Assembly (NCBI GenBank): GCA_947169385.1
Contig: CAMVPR010000007.1
Coordinates: forward strand, 18,466 to 82,465
From: an uncultured Lachnospiraceae bacterium
Lineage (GTDB): Bacteria; Bacillota; Clostridia; Lachnospirales; Lachnospiraceae
Length of the DNA stretch: 64,000 bases
Reading direction: 5' to 3'
Under the pieces are notes generated by a model. It saw nothing but the letters and a program-made list of their open reading frames with translations. It was not told the origin of the DNA and did not search any database. Of the stretch, positions 35,354-43,433 are shown piece by piece. The translations under genes were made by a program, and so were the position numbers. Within the stretch, counting starts at the first letter, position 1. Each line of letters begins with the position of its first letter.

Positions 35354-36517
35354 TTGACGATTTTGATGATACTTCTTGCGATTCTTAGATGGCTGTTGAT
35401 TATAGTATTGTCAATTCTTGCATTTGTATTACTGATTATCCTTTTGGTGCTTATTATGCCTATAAGATATAAGGCTGATATTGTGTATGGCGGGGGCAAG
35501 GATTTAGATGTCAATGTCAAAGTAACTTACTTTTGGCCGATTATAAGATTCTTTCTAACATTTAGCATTGTTAATAAGCTTCATTATAAGCTTAAGGTTT
35601 TGTTTTTTAGTATAATAGACAGCGATAAGCCTAAAAAAGATAAAGAAGAGGCTGATAATGCTGAGGATGATGTTGAATACGAGGTTGATTCTAGTGATTA
35701 CGAGCTTGTTGATGATCATCCATCCAAGATAGAAGATGAGAATCTTGAACCTTTAGATGACATTGAAGAGGGATATGAATCGTCAGATGATATAGCTAAG
35801 GGAGATAAGCCTTTAGAAGATACTGAAGATGTTATGCCTAATGAGGAGCAGAAGGTTGATATAAAGCTTCTTGATGAGGTAGAAGAATTCCTCGATAAAG
35901 AGATTGATAGCGATGAAGATGAAATATCGTCTGATGAAGAGTTTAAAGACGAGCATTATAGTATTTTTGATAGGATAGGTGCCTTCTTTAAAGGTATTTC
36001 AATCTTCTTTAAGGGCATCAAAAAAGGTATAATAAAAGTTCAAAATGCTATTGACAGCTTAACAGCTTTAATTCACAATATAGTAGACAGTGTATCTTCA
36101 TTAATTTCTAAGATTAAAGAGATTAAGGTTAAGGCTGATGAAGCTTACAAGAAAGGTAAGCGTTTTAAGAGATTATGGGATGCTGAGGCTACCAAGAATA
36201 CTCTAAGTCTTGTGAAGAAGCAGTTGTTTAATATTATTAAGCATATATTACCTAATAAGGTTAAGGGATATATACATTACGGTTTTGACGATCCGGCTAC
36301 AACAGGAGAGGTTCTTGCTGTTATATCAGCTTTTTATCCTGTATTATCGCCACATTTTGAGATTGTTCCGGATTTTGATGGCAAGGCGTTAGAGGCCGAT
36401 GTGCATATTAAGGGCAGGATACATTTGATATACATTGTCGGATGTGCTTTGAGGATACTTATAAGCCCTGACACTATAAGAACAATCAAGAGAACTAAAC
36501 ATATTTTAGGACGTTAA
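35354..36517 (+). CDS. DUF2953 protein (YtfI-like)
   Basis: An N-terminal membrane segment (about residues 8-32) is followed by a basic stretch, an acidic low-complexity insert (about 95-200), a helical part and the DUF2953 domain at the C-terminus (IHYGFDDPATTGEVLAVIS near residue 312). In Bacillus subtilis the DUF2953 gene ytfI lies next to the sporulation gene ytfJ, as here. The TTG at 35354, with AAGGGGGTGG at 7 bases, is the likely start; an ATG at 35366 is in frame. The acidic insert is longer than I would expect for the family. Confidence 0.8.
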   Translation: MTILMILLAILRWLLIIVLSILAFVLLIILLVLIMPIRYKADIVYGGGKDLDVNVKVTYFWPIIRFFLTFSIVNKLHYKLKVLFFSIIDSDKPKKDKEEADNAEDDVEYEVDSSDYELVDDHPSKIEDENLEPLDDIEEGYESSDDIAKGDKPLEDTEDVMPNEEQKVDIKLLDEVEEFLDKEIDSDEDEISSDEEFKDEHYSIFDRIGAFFKGISIFFKGIKKGIIKVQNAIDSLTALIHNIVDSVSSLISKIKEIKVKADEAYKKGKRFKRLWDAEATKNTLSLVKKQLFNIIKHILPNKVKGYIHYGFDDPATTGEVLAVISAFYPVLSPHFEIVPDFDGKALEADVHIKGRIHLIYIVGCALRILISPDTIRTIKRTKHILGR

Positions 36518-36542
36518 GTCCTTATTAACGAGGAGGTTTATA

Positions 36543-36947
36543 ATGGCAGCAGATTTTAATCAGACTATGGGAACTTTATTCAGCGGAATGGATACATTTC
36601 TTTCCACTAAGACAGTTGTTGGAGAGCCTACTAAGGTTGGAGATACTATACTTCTTCCGCTTGTCGACGTTACTTTCGGTGTCGGTGCAGGTGCTTACGC
36701 TGAGAACGGCGACAAGAAGAACAAAGCCGGTGGTGGTATGGGTGGTAAGATGACACCTAGCGCTATTCTGGTTATTCAGAATGGTCATACACGCCTTGTA
36801 AATGTCAAGAATCAGGAGACGCTGACCAAGTTGATGGATATGATTCCTGATATATTAGACAGGTTCGGTAAGAATAAGAAGACTGATGCTGAGGTTATCG
36901 AGGAGATAGCTGATGAAATCAGTGACGAAGATGTTGATATAGATTGA
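36543..36947 (+). CDS. ytfJ: YtfJ/GerW-family sporulation protein
   Basis: The family pattern is clear: FSGMDTFLSTKTVVGEPTKVGDTILLPLVDVTFGVGAGAY is split here by a Gly-rich GGGMGGKMTPSAILVI loop and followed by the RLVNVKN block. Homologues in Bacillus are made in the forespore and affect germination. At 134 residues it is normal. Preceded by ACGAGGAGG and 26 bases after the DUF2953 gene. Whether this organism forms spores cannot be judged from the window. Confidence 0.88.
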   Translation: MAADFNQTMGTLFSGMDTFLSTKTVVGEPTKVGDTILLPLVDVTFGVGAGAYAENGDKKNKAGGGMGGKMTPSAILVIQNGHTRLVNVKNQETLTKLMDMIPDILDRFGKNKKTDAEVIEEIADEISDEDVDID

Positions 36948-36953
36948 TTTTTT

Positions 36954-36982
36954 TCACCCGACGTGTAGTCGGGTGATTTTTT
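36954..36982. terminator. Terminator after the GerW-like gene
   Basis: TCACCCGAC and GTCGGGTGA pair around GTGTA and are followed by TTTTTT; an A-rich complement precedes it, so it can work in both directions. Confidence 0.85.
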
Positions 36983-36984
36983 AT

Positions 36985-37050
36985 GGCGACCGGTGGTCGC
37001 CGCTACGAAAAGTATATGGAAATAAATAGTAGAGGAGCACATAGTGCTCC
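36985..37050. repeat. Stray single unit of the paired-palindrome repeat
   Basis: GGCGACCGGTGGTCGCC (36985-37001), then CGCTACG as in the array, and GGAGCACATAGTGCTCC (37034-37050). Base changes in the first palindrome occur in both arms, so pairing is kept while the sequence differs from the array. Confidence 0.75.
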
Positions 37051-37141
37051 ATAAACATTATGGTTCCTTCATTTTACCGGGGTTTTACCTTTAAGGGAAG
37101 ATGATATTAAAACTATTCTCAGGCGGAGAAAGCCTATAAAT

Positions 37142-37169
37142 AAAAAAAACGGCAGGAACAATCCTGCCG
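37142..37169 (-). terminator. Terminator for rpmB
   Basis: On the minus strand CGGCAGGA and TCCTGCCG pair around a 4-base loop and are followed by eight Ts (37149-37142). Confidence 0.88.
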
Positions 37170-37187
37170 GAGTAATCAATAATATGA

Positions 37188-37373
37188 TTATGCACGCTCA
37201 ACTGCACCAGAACGCAAGCACTTAGTACACACGTACATCTTCTTGCTGCCGCTTTCAGTAGCGACACGAACGCTCTTGATATTAGATTTCCACATTTTAT
37301 TTGATCTGCGGTGTGAATGGCTCACTTTCTGTCCGAAATGAGCACCTTTACCACATACTGCACACTTAGCCAT
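37188..37373 (-). CDS. rpmB: Ribosomal protein bL28
   Basis: The 61-residue protein has the family start MAKCAVCGKG, the conserved HSHRRSNKMWKSN segment and the end CTKCLRSG. Two CxxC pairs mark the zinc-binding version. AAGGAGGTGCAAG precedes the start. It faces the opposite direction to the Asp23 gene, the common arrangement rpmB against asp23-fakA-recG. Confidence 0.96.
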   Translation of the reverse strand: MAKCAVCGKGAHFGQKVSHSHRRSNKMWKSNIKSVRVATESGSKKMYVCTKCLRSGAVERA

Positions 37374-37430
37374 GAACTTGCACCTCCTTAAACCTCGGAT
37401 TTAAGCCTTTTTAGACCTACAACATTACAC

Positions 37431-37459
37431 ATTCTAACAGATTGTAGACGTTAGTGCAA
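37431..37459 (-). promoter_or_regulatory. Sigma-A promoter for rpmB
   Basis: On the minus strand: TTGCAC (37459-37454), a 17-bp spacer and TAGAAT (37436-37431), with a leader of about 50 bases. Confidence 0.6.
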
Positions 37460-37490
37460 GTAAAATTTTCAATAAATTTAATTTTATATG

Positions 37491-37519
37491 TTTCATTTTC
37501 TTTAAATATTATGTATAAT
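37491..37519 (+). promoter_or_regulatory. Possible promoter for asp23-fakA-recG
   Basis: A consensus TATAAT lies at 37514-37519; the matching -35 region (TTTCAT) is poor, and a second TATAAA lies at 37523. Confidence 0.4.
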
Positions 37520-37575
37520 TAGTATAAATGAAGTCTAATATGCTTATTAATTTGGCTTTTTATGGAGGAATGACT

Positions 37576-37935
37576 ATGTCTAAAAAGGTTATAGAGAACG
37601 ATTTGGGCAATATCACAATCGAGCAGGAGGTTATTGCTGAGCATGCGGGTATGGCTGCTCTCGATTGTTTTGGTATTGTGGGTATGGCTATTATGAATGT
37701 CACCGATGGAATAGTATATCTACTCAAGAGGGAGAGTGCTAACAAGGGAGTCAGGGTGGTTATGAAGGATGATATGCTCTACATAGAGATGCATATTATT
37801 GTCGCCTATGGCGTTAATATAACAACAGTTACCGAGAATCTTATCAATGCAGTCACATACAATATTGAGCATAATCTTGGAATCAAGGTTAATAAGATAG
37901 TTGTATGTGTTGATAATGTTCGCGTAATTGATTGA
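37576..37935 (+). CDS. Asp23/Gls24 family protein (YloU-like)
   Basis: The Asp23 fold pattern is visible from ITIEQEVIAEHAGMAALDCFG to the end VNKIVVCVDNVRV. Upstream of fakA is the usual place for this gene in Bacillota, where the products are linked to envelope and fatty-acid metabolism, but no biochemical role is settled. The ATG at 37576 is chosen because GGAGG lies 7 bases ahead; ATGs at 37528 and 37570 are in frame but badly spaced. 119 residues. Confidence 0.9.
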   Translation: MSKKVIENDLGNITIEQEVIAEHAGMAALDCFGIVGMAIMNVTDGIVYLLKRESANKGVRVVMKDDMLYIEMHIIVAYGVNITTVTENLINAVTYNIEHNLGIKVNKIVVCVDNVRVID

Positions 37936-37959
37936 TTAGGTTAATGGAGGTTTACTACT

Positions 37960-39735
37960 GTGGCTACTACATTTGACGCTAAGAGCTTTAGAGATATGTT
38001 TTTAGCTGGCGCTGCTAACTTGAACTCTAAGAAAGATTATATTAATGAATTAAATGTTTTCCCGGTTCCTGACGGAGATACCGGTTCTAACATGACACTT
38101 ACCATACTTTCAGCCGTATCTGAGGTTGAGGCACTTCCTGATAACTTCGATATGAAGATGCTTTGTAAGGCAATTTCATCAGGATCACTTAAGGGTGCCA
38201 GAGGTAACTCAGGTGTCATTTTATCCCAGATTTTAAGAGGTCTTACCAAATGCTTTCAGGAGTATGACGAGATTGATACCACGATCGTCACCAAAGCATT
38301 TTCTTCTGCTGTAGAATCCGCATTTAAGGCTGTTATGAAACCTAAAGAGGGTACGATTCTTACTGTTGCCAAGGCTGTTGCAGACGAGGCCAACAGAATT
38401 GTCGATTCAGAGAAGGATATAGAGGCATTTGCCGTTAAGGTTGTTGAGGCAGGACAGAAGGCACTTGACAACACTCCTAACCAGCTTCCTATCTTGAAGG
38501 AGGCAGGAGTTGTAGATTCAGGTGGAATGGGTCTTATCACTGTGCTTTATGGTGGTTTATATAAGCTTCAGGGCAAGGAGATAGCTCTCCTTAATACCAA
38601 TGAAGGTGTTAAGAAGCAGCGTGGTGCCGGTGTTATGAGCGGCAACGGACCTTCTAAGGGACGCGGTTCTGCTTATGATGCAGATATCAAGTTCACCTAC
38701 TGTACAGAGTTTATTATTATGCTTGATAACGAGATCAAGGATTCTGACAGAGATTCGCTTAAAGAATTCTTATTAGGTCTCGGCGATTCTTTGGTATTTG
38801 TCTATGATGATGATTATATCAAAGTACATGTACATACCGATCATCCTGGTCAGGCGTTTGAGAAGGCTATAGAATTCGGTCAATTGACCAATATGAAGAT
38901 AGACAACATGCGTGAGGAACACCAGGAAGCCAAGGAACATGCGGCTTCAATCAAGGACAGCCTCAATCTTGATATGGAGGTTACTCCTGAGGCTTTAGAG
39001 GAAGCTAAGGCTCACGATGAAGCTAAGGCTAAGGCTGAATTTGCTGCAATCAAGGATATGAGCAATGAACCTAGAAAGAATATGGGGCTTATCGCTGTAT
39101 CTATCGGTCGCGGTATGAATGAGATATTTAAGGGCTTGGGCGTTGATTATCTCGTTGAAGGCGGACAGACTATGAACCCTTCGACAGAGGATATGCTTAG
39201 TGCGATTGCTCATGTTAATGCCGATAATATCTTCATTTTCCCTAATAATAAGAATATTATTATGGCGGCTAATCAGGCTAGAGATTTAACCGAGGACAAG
39301 AATATCGTTATTATTCCTACAACTACAGTTCCACAGGGAGTTTCAGCTATCATTTGCTTTAATCCTGAGGGTGATGTTGAAGACAACGAGGAGACGTTCA
39401 AGGGTATCATCGATAATGTCAAGACAGGTCAGGTTACCTATGCTGTCAGAGATACCAAGATTAATGGTATTGAGGTTCATAAAGAGGACATCATGGGTAT
39501 GGATGACGGTGGAATCAAGACTGTCGGCAGCGATATCGAGGAGACGACTCTTAACTTAATTAAAGAAATGGTTGATGAGGATACTGAACTTATCAGCGTA
39601 TATAAAGGTCAGGATGTTTCTGACAAGGATTCGGATGCGCTTCTTTCTAAGCTTGAGGAAGCCTATCCTGATTGCGATGTTGAGATGAATGACGGTGGTC
39701 AGCCGGTTTATTATTATATATTGTCTGTTGAATAG
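37960..39735 (+). CDS. fakA: Fatty acid kinase catalytic subunit FakA-like (DhaL/DAK2 domain)
   Basis: FakA phosphorylates fatty acids presented by a FakB protein. The N-terminal DhaL domain (about 1-200) has the ATP-binding block PDGDTGSNMTLT and SLKGARGNSGVILSQ; a middle domain holds YCTEFI and VHVHTDHPG; the C-terminal domain (about 365-591) is the one found in YloV proteins. The start is GTG at 37960, nine bases after GGAGG. A charged linker (about 330-365) makes the protein slightly longer than usual. Follows asp23 and precedes recG. Confidence 0.92.
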   Translation: MATTFDAKSFRDMFLAGAANLNSKKDYINELNVFPVPDGDTGSNMTLTILSAVSEVEALPDNFDMKMLCKAISSGSLKGARGNSGVILSQILRGLTKCFQEYDEIDTTIVTKAFSSAVESAFKAVMKPKEGTILTVAKAVADEANRIVDSEKDIEAFAVKVVEAGQKALDNTPNQLPILKEAGVVDSGGMGLITVLYGGLYKLQGKEIALLNTNEGVKKQRGAGVMSGNGPSKGRGSAYDADIKFTYCTEFIIMLDNEIKDSDRDSLKEFLLGLGDSLVFVYDDDYIKVHVHTDHPGQAFEKAIEFGQLTNMKIDNMREEHQEAKEHAASIKDSLNLDMEVTPEALEEAKAHDEAKAKAEFAAIKDMSNEPRKNMGLIAVSIGRGMNEIFKGLGVDYLVEGGQTMNPSTEDMLSAIAHVNADNIFIFPNNKNIIMAANQARDLTEDKNIVIIPTTTVPQGVSAIICFNPEGDVEDNEETFKGIIDNVKTGQVTYAVRDTKINGIEVHKEDIMGMDDGGIKTVGSDIEETTLNLIKEMVDEDTELISVYKGQDVSDKDSDALLSKLEEAYPDCDVEMNDGGQPVYYYILSVE

Positions 39736-39746
39736 AAGGATTATAT

Positions 39747-41771
39747 ATGAACGACTACGATAGTGTTGACATTCTAAAGGGGGTTGGTGCTAAGAGCAAG
39801 GCCCTCTTTTTAAAATGTAATGTTAATAACATAAAGGATTTAGGTGACTACTATCCAAGGAATTACGAGAGTTTTCTTGAACCTACAACATTTTCTAAAA
39901 TGAAATTAGGAGAGAGGTGCGCGGTAAGTGTCAAGGTGCACTCGCGTATGGTCATAAGACCCGCAAGAAGGCTTAAATTATGTCTTATAGATATGGTAGA
40001 TGCCGAGGGTACCATCAATGAGATATGTTGGTTTAATATGCCCTTCTTGGCAAATGTTTTCAATATCAATCAACAGTATGTTATTGTCGGAGAAGTGACT
40101 AAGCGGGGCAGTAAGCTTACAATCAATCACCCTAAGTATTATACATTAGAGGAATATGAGCGCGTAAAAGGCAGTTTTCAGCCTATATATCCGCTTACGG
40201 AAGGGCTTAGTAACAATCTGGTTGTTAAGTCGATAAAGCAGTTAGAAGGCTATTTTAAAGCTAAGCAAGAGTATTTGGATGACGATTTTCTTAAAGACAA
40301 TGATATGATGAGACTATCCGAAGCATATATTAACATGCATTTTCCTGATAGCTTAGACACTCTTATTCTAGCCAGAAACAGAATTGTGTTTCATGAGTTT
40401 TTTAAGTTTTTGATGTCGCTTAATCGTTTGAAGGAGTCTAATCTTAAGACTCCTAACAATTTTAACATAAAAGAAGATGCCCGTGTTCATAAATTCATCA
40501 CTAATCTACCGTATGATTTAACTAGGGCTCAGAAGGATACTTATGAGGAGATCTTGAGTGATATTACGGGCAAGTATACTATGAACAGGCTTGTTCAAGG
40601 AGATGTCGGTTCAGGTAAGACTGTGGTTGCCTTGCTTTCTTTGTTAACTGTAATATTAAGCGGTTATCAGGGTGCTATGATGGCTCCTACCGAGGTTCTT
40701 GCAAGACAGCACTATAAGAAGCTTAAAGATATCTTAAAGCCTTACGGTATCAATGTATCTTTGCTTACCGGTTCCGTTAAGGGAGCAGAGCGAAAAGAAG
40801 TGCTTAATTCAATTGCTTCTCACGATACTGACTTGATTATCGGTACTCATGCGTTAATTCAGGAGAGTGTCAAGTATAATAATCTTGCTCTGGTTGTTAC
40901 CGATGAGCAGCACAGGTTTGGAGTTAAACAAAGAGAGCGTTTTATTAATAAAGGTAACTCGCCACATGTGCTTATTATGAGTGCTACTCCTATACCTCGT
41001 ACTTTAGCTATGATGCTTTTTGGAGATATGGATATATCTGTTATGGATGAGAAGCCTGCTAACCGTTTGCCTATCAAGAACTGTGTTGTGGGTGTAGGTT
41101 ACAGAAAAGCAAGCTACAAGTTCATGCATGACGAGATTGCTAAGGGACATCAATGCTATGTCATATGCCCGATGGTATGTGAGAGCGATAACAGTGATGC
41201 TGAGGATGTTATAAGTTATTCCGAGGTTCTAAAGGATGAGCTACCTAATGCTAATATTGCCTACTTACACGGCAAGATGAAGGAAGAGGATAAGAACAGC
41301 GTACTTTCTTCATTTGCCAAGGGAGAAGTAGATATATTGGTATCTACGACCGTAGTCGAGGTTGGAATCGATGTTCCCAATGCCACTTTCATAATGATTG
41401 AGAATGCGGAGCGTTTCGGCCTTGCACAGCTTCATCAGTTGAGAGGTCGTGTCGGTAGAGGAGATTCGCAGTCTTATGCTGTATTTATGTATGGCAAGGA
41501 AGATGAGCACATTAAAGAGAGACTTAATGTTCTTGCTGATTCTAATGACGGTTTTTATATTGCCAAGAAGGACCTTGAGCTTAGAGGTCCGGGAGATTTC
41601 TTCGGAATAAGGCAGAGTGGAATCATGAACTTTAAGGTTGGAGATATCTATCAGGATGGTAAGCTTTTAGCCTTAGCTGACAAGAAGCTTAAGGATATGA
41701 TTGCTGAAGGCGTTGATCTATCTAAGTATAAGGAGCTTGATATCCCTAAGGATATTGAACTTGCAATATAG
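39747..41771 (+). CDS. recG: ATP-dependent DNA helicase RecG
   Basis: RecG remodels stalled replication forks and branched recombination intermediates. The N-terminal wedge/OB region (about 60-170) is followed by the helicase core: Walker A GDVGSGKTVVAL, motif II DEQHRFG, motif III MSATPIPRTLA and motif VI QLRGRVGRG, plus the RecG-specific end ELRGPGDFFGIRQSG. The 674 residues match the family. It follows fakA by 11 bases in the same operon. Confidence 0.97.
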   Translation: MNDYDSVDILKGVGAKSKALFLKCNVNNIKDLGDYYPRNYESFLEPTTFSKMKLGERCAVSVKVHSRMVIRPARRLKLCLIDMVDAEGTINEICWFNMPFLANVFNINQQYVIVGEVTKRGSKLTINHPKYYTLEEYERVKGSFQPIYPLTEGLSNNLVVKSIKQLEGYFKAKQEYLDDDFLKDNDMMRLSEAYINMHFPDSLDTLILARNRIVFHEFFKFLMSLNRLKESNLKTPNNFNIKEDARVHKFITNLPYDLTRAQKDTYEEILSDITGKYTMNRLVQGDVGSGKTVVALLSLLTVILSGYQGAMMAPTEVLARQHYKKLKDILKPYGINVSLLTGSVKGAERKEVLNSIASHDTDLIIGTHALIQESVKYNNLALVVTDEQHRFGVKQRERFINKGNSPHVLIMSATPIPRTLAMMLFGDMDISVMDEKPANRLPIKNCVVGVGYRKASYKFMHDEIAKGHQCYVICPMVCESDNSDAEDVISYSEVLKDELPNANIAYLHGKMKEEDKNSVLSSFAKGEVDILVSTTVVEVGIDVPNATFIMIENAERFGLAQLHQLRGRVGRGDSQSYAVFMYGKEDEHIKERLNVLADSNDGFYIAKKDLELRGPGDFFGIRQSGIMNFKVGDIYQDGKLLALADKKLKDMIAEGVDLSKYKELDIPKDIELAI

Positions 41772-41780
41772 GTGTTTACT

Positions 41781-42011
41781 ATGTTTAAGAGATTAGAGGA
41801 ATATATTAATAAGCATTCTGACAACCGTATTGTTAAGAGACTTTCTGATAAGTCTCCCAAGCAGTTTTTTATGATGGTTGTCGGGCTATATCTACTGGTT
41901 ATACTGGTAGTTTCGGTGTTATTTCTTATCGGACGGATGAATATAGCAGAGGTGGCGGTAACATTTGCCTTATTATGCCTGGCATTCGTGCCGATTTTTA
42001 AGAATAATTAA
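41781..42011 (+). CDS. Small two-segment membrane protein
   Basis: 76 residues with two hydrophobic segments (about 28-50 and 54-72). The ATG at 41781 is preceded by AGGTG at 6 bases; a GTG nine bases earlier is less likely. It begins only 9 bases after recG and stands 14 bases before a lipoprotein gene. No family is recognised. Confidence 0.6.
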   Translation: MFKRLEEYINKHSDNRIVKRLSDKSPKQFFMMVVGLYLLVILVVSVLFLIGRMNIAEVAVTFALLCLAFVPIFKNN

Positions 42012-42025
42012 AAAGGAGATATTTT

Positions 42026-43420
42026 ATGAAGAAGTATTTAGGTGTTTTGCTTACAATGACGATGATTGCCGGACTTTTTACCGGATGCGGAGGTAAGAAG
42101 ACTCAGGGTGATTATACCAATAAGAGTGGTCTTGGTTTTAAGGCGCTTGACTATGTAACTCTTGGCAAATATAAAGGTTTAGACGCTTATAATGTCAAGG
42201 TTGAGACTACCGATAAGGAAGTTGATGAGGAAGTAGAGTCTTCACTTAATGATTACGCAGAGTACAATGATATTACCGACAGAGGTGCCAAGGACGGAGA
42301 TTATATTGATTTTGATTATTCTACGACCGTTAAGGGCAAGGCTGTTGAGGATTGTGCTTACCAGGATTATGAGATTCAGCTTGGTAACGGCGAGTTCAAT
42401 GAGGAACTTGAGGAAGCTATGCTTGGCAGAAAGCCCGGTGATGTATTCACTGTAACTACTGAGATTCCTGAGGATTTGAGTGAGACCAATGCCGGTGATT
42501 TGGGTATATTTACAATCACTGTCAATAATCTTCAGTCTGAGAAGTTGCCTGTTCTTAACGAAGAATTTGTAAAGAAGAACACAGATTATCAGAGTGTTGC
42601 TGAATATAGAGAGGGTATTAAGAATGATCTTATCGAGTCCAAAACTGAAGATTACAATACCAATGTGAATGATCAGCTTGTCTACGATGTTCAGGATGCT
42701 TCAGAGTTCAAGAAGGATAAACCTAAAGAATTAAAAGAAGTATGCGAAAAGTCAATGCGTGAAGATGCGGAATATCAGGCTGAGATGTTTGGAATGTCTC
42801 CTGAAGAGCTTATTTCAGAGTTTTATGACGAGGGTGAATTCGAGGAGGCTATTGATGAAGAGGTCGAGACAAGACTTATTATATACGCTATTGCTGAGAC
42901 CGAGTCGCTTTTCTACACCAAGTCAGCACTTAAGAAGTATCAGGAAGATATGGCCAAGGATTACGAGTATGAGAATGTCGATGAGCTTTTGGCCGATTAC
43001 GGTGAGGATCAGATCTTTTATGAGGCTACTTATGCCAATGTTACTGATTTTCTTTTCAAGAATGCTAACAAGAAGGATGTCAGCGAAGAAGAGTATATGA
43101 AGCTCAATCCTGATCTTTATGAGGACGAGGCTGATGATGAGGACAGCACTGCAGAGGATGTATCTGATGCGGGCGAATCTGAAGAATCAGATGATGAAGC
43201 TGATGAAGCCGCTAAGGAGGCTGCCAAAGAGGAGGCTGAGATAGAGGCTGAAGATAAGGAAGAGGTATTAGAGGAAGAGACGATTGATGAATCAGAGGAT
43301 GATGACTCTGACGAGGATTTAGAGATTGAGAGAGAAGAGCCTGATTCAGGTAAGGCTAAAGACTCTAAGAAAGACAAGAATACAACAGAGAAAGACAACG
43401 TACTTTTTGATGTAGGTTGA
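42026..43420 (+). CDS. Trigger-factor-like lipoprotein peptidyl-prolyl isomerase
   Basis: The signal peptide ends in the lipobox FTGC (Cys at residue 21). The region about 60-175 has the FKBP-like PPIase of trigger factor (KDGDYIDFDYSTTVKG, then QLGNGEFNEELEEAMLG and ETNAGDLGIFTITVNNL), and a helical trigger-factor C-domain follows to about residue 360. The last 100 residues are an unusually long acidic, disordered tail. Extracytoplasmic trigger-factor homologues of this kind are known in Clostridia and may help exported proteins fold. No ribosome-binding N-domain, as expected for a secreted protein. Confidence 0.82.
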   Translation: MKKYLGVLLTMTMIAGLFTGCGGKKTQGDYTNKSGLGFKALDYVTLGKYKGLDAYNVKVETTDKEVDEEVESSLNDYAEYNDITDRGAKDGDYIDFDYSTTVKGKAVEDCAYQDYEIQLGNGEFNEELEEAMLGRKPGDVFTVTTEIPEDLSETNAGDLGIFTITVNNLQSEKLPVLNEEFVKKNTDYQSVAEYREGIKNDLIESKTEDYNTNVNDQLVYDVQDASEFKKDKPKELKEVCEKSMREDAEYQAEMFGMSPEELISEFYDEGEFEEAIDEEVETRLIIYAIAETESLFYTKSALKKYQEDMAKDYEYENVDELLADYGEDQIFYEATYANVTDFLFKNANKKDVSEEEYMKLNPDLYEDEADDEDSTAEDVSDAGESEESDDEADEAAKEAAKEEAEIEAEDKEEVLEEETIDESEDDDSDEDLEIEREEPDSGKAKDSKKDKNTTEKDNVLFDVG

Positions 43421-43433
43421 TTAAGAGGTAATA

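Noticed and set aside
37060..37140. Possible small RNA or riboswitch between the GerW-like gene and rpmB
   Set aside because: No known motif, promoter or stable fold was evident by eye beyond the terminators already listed.
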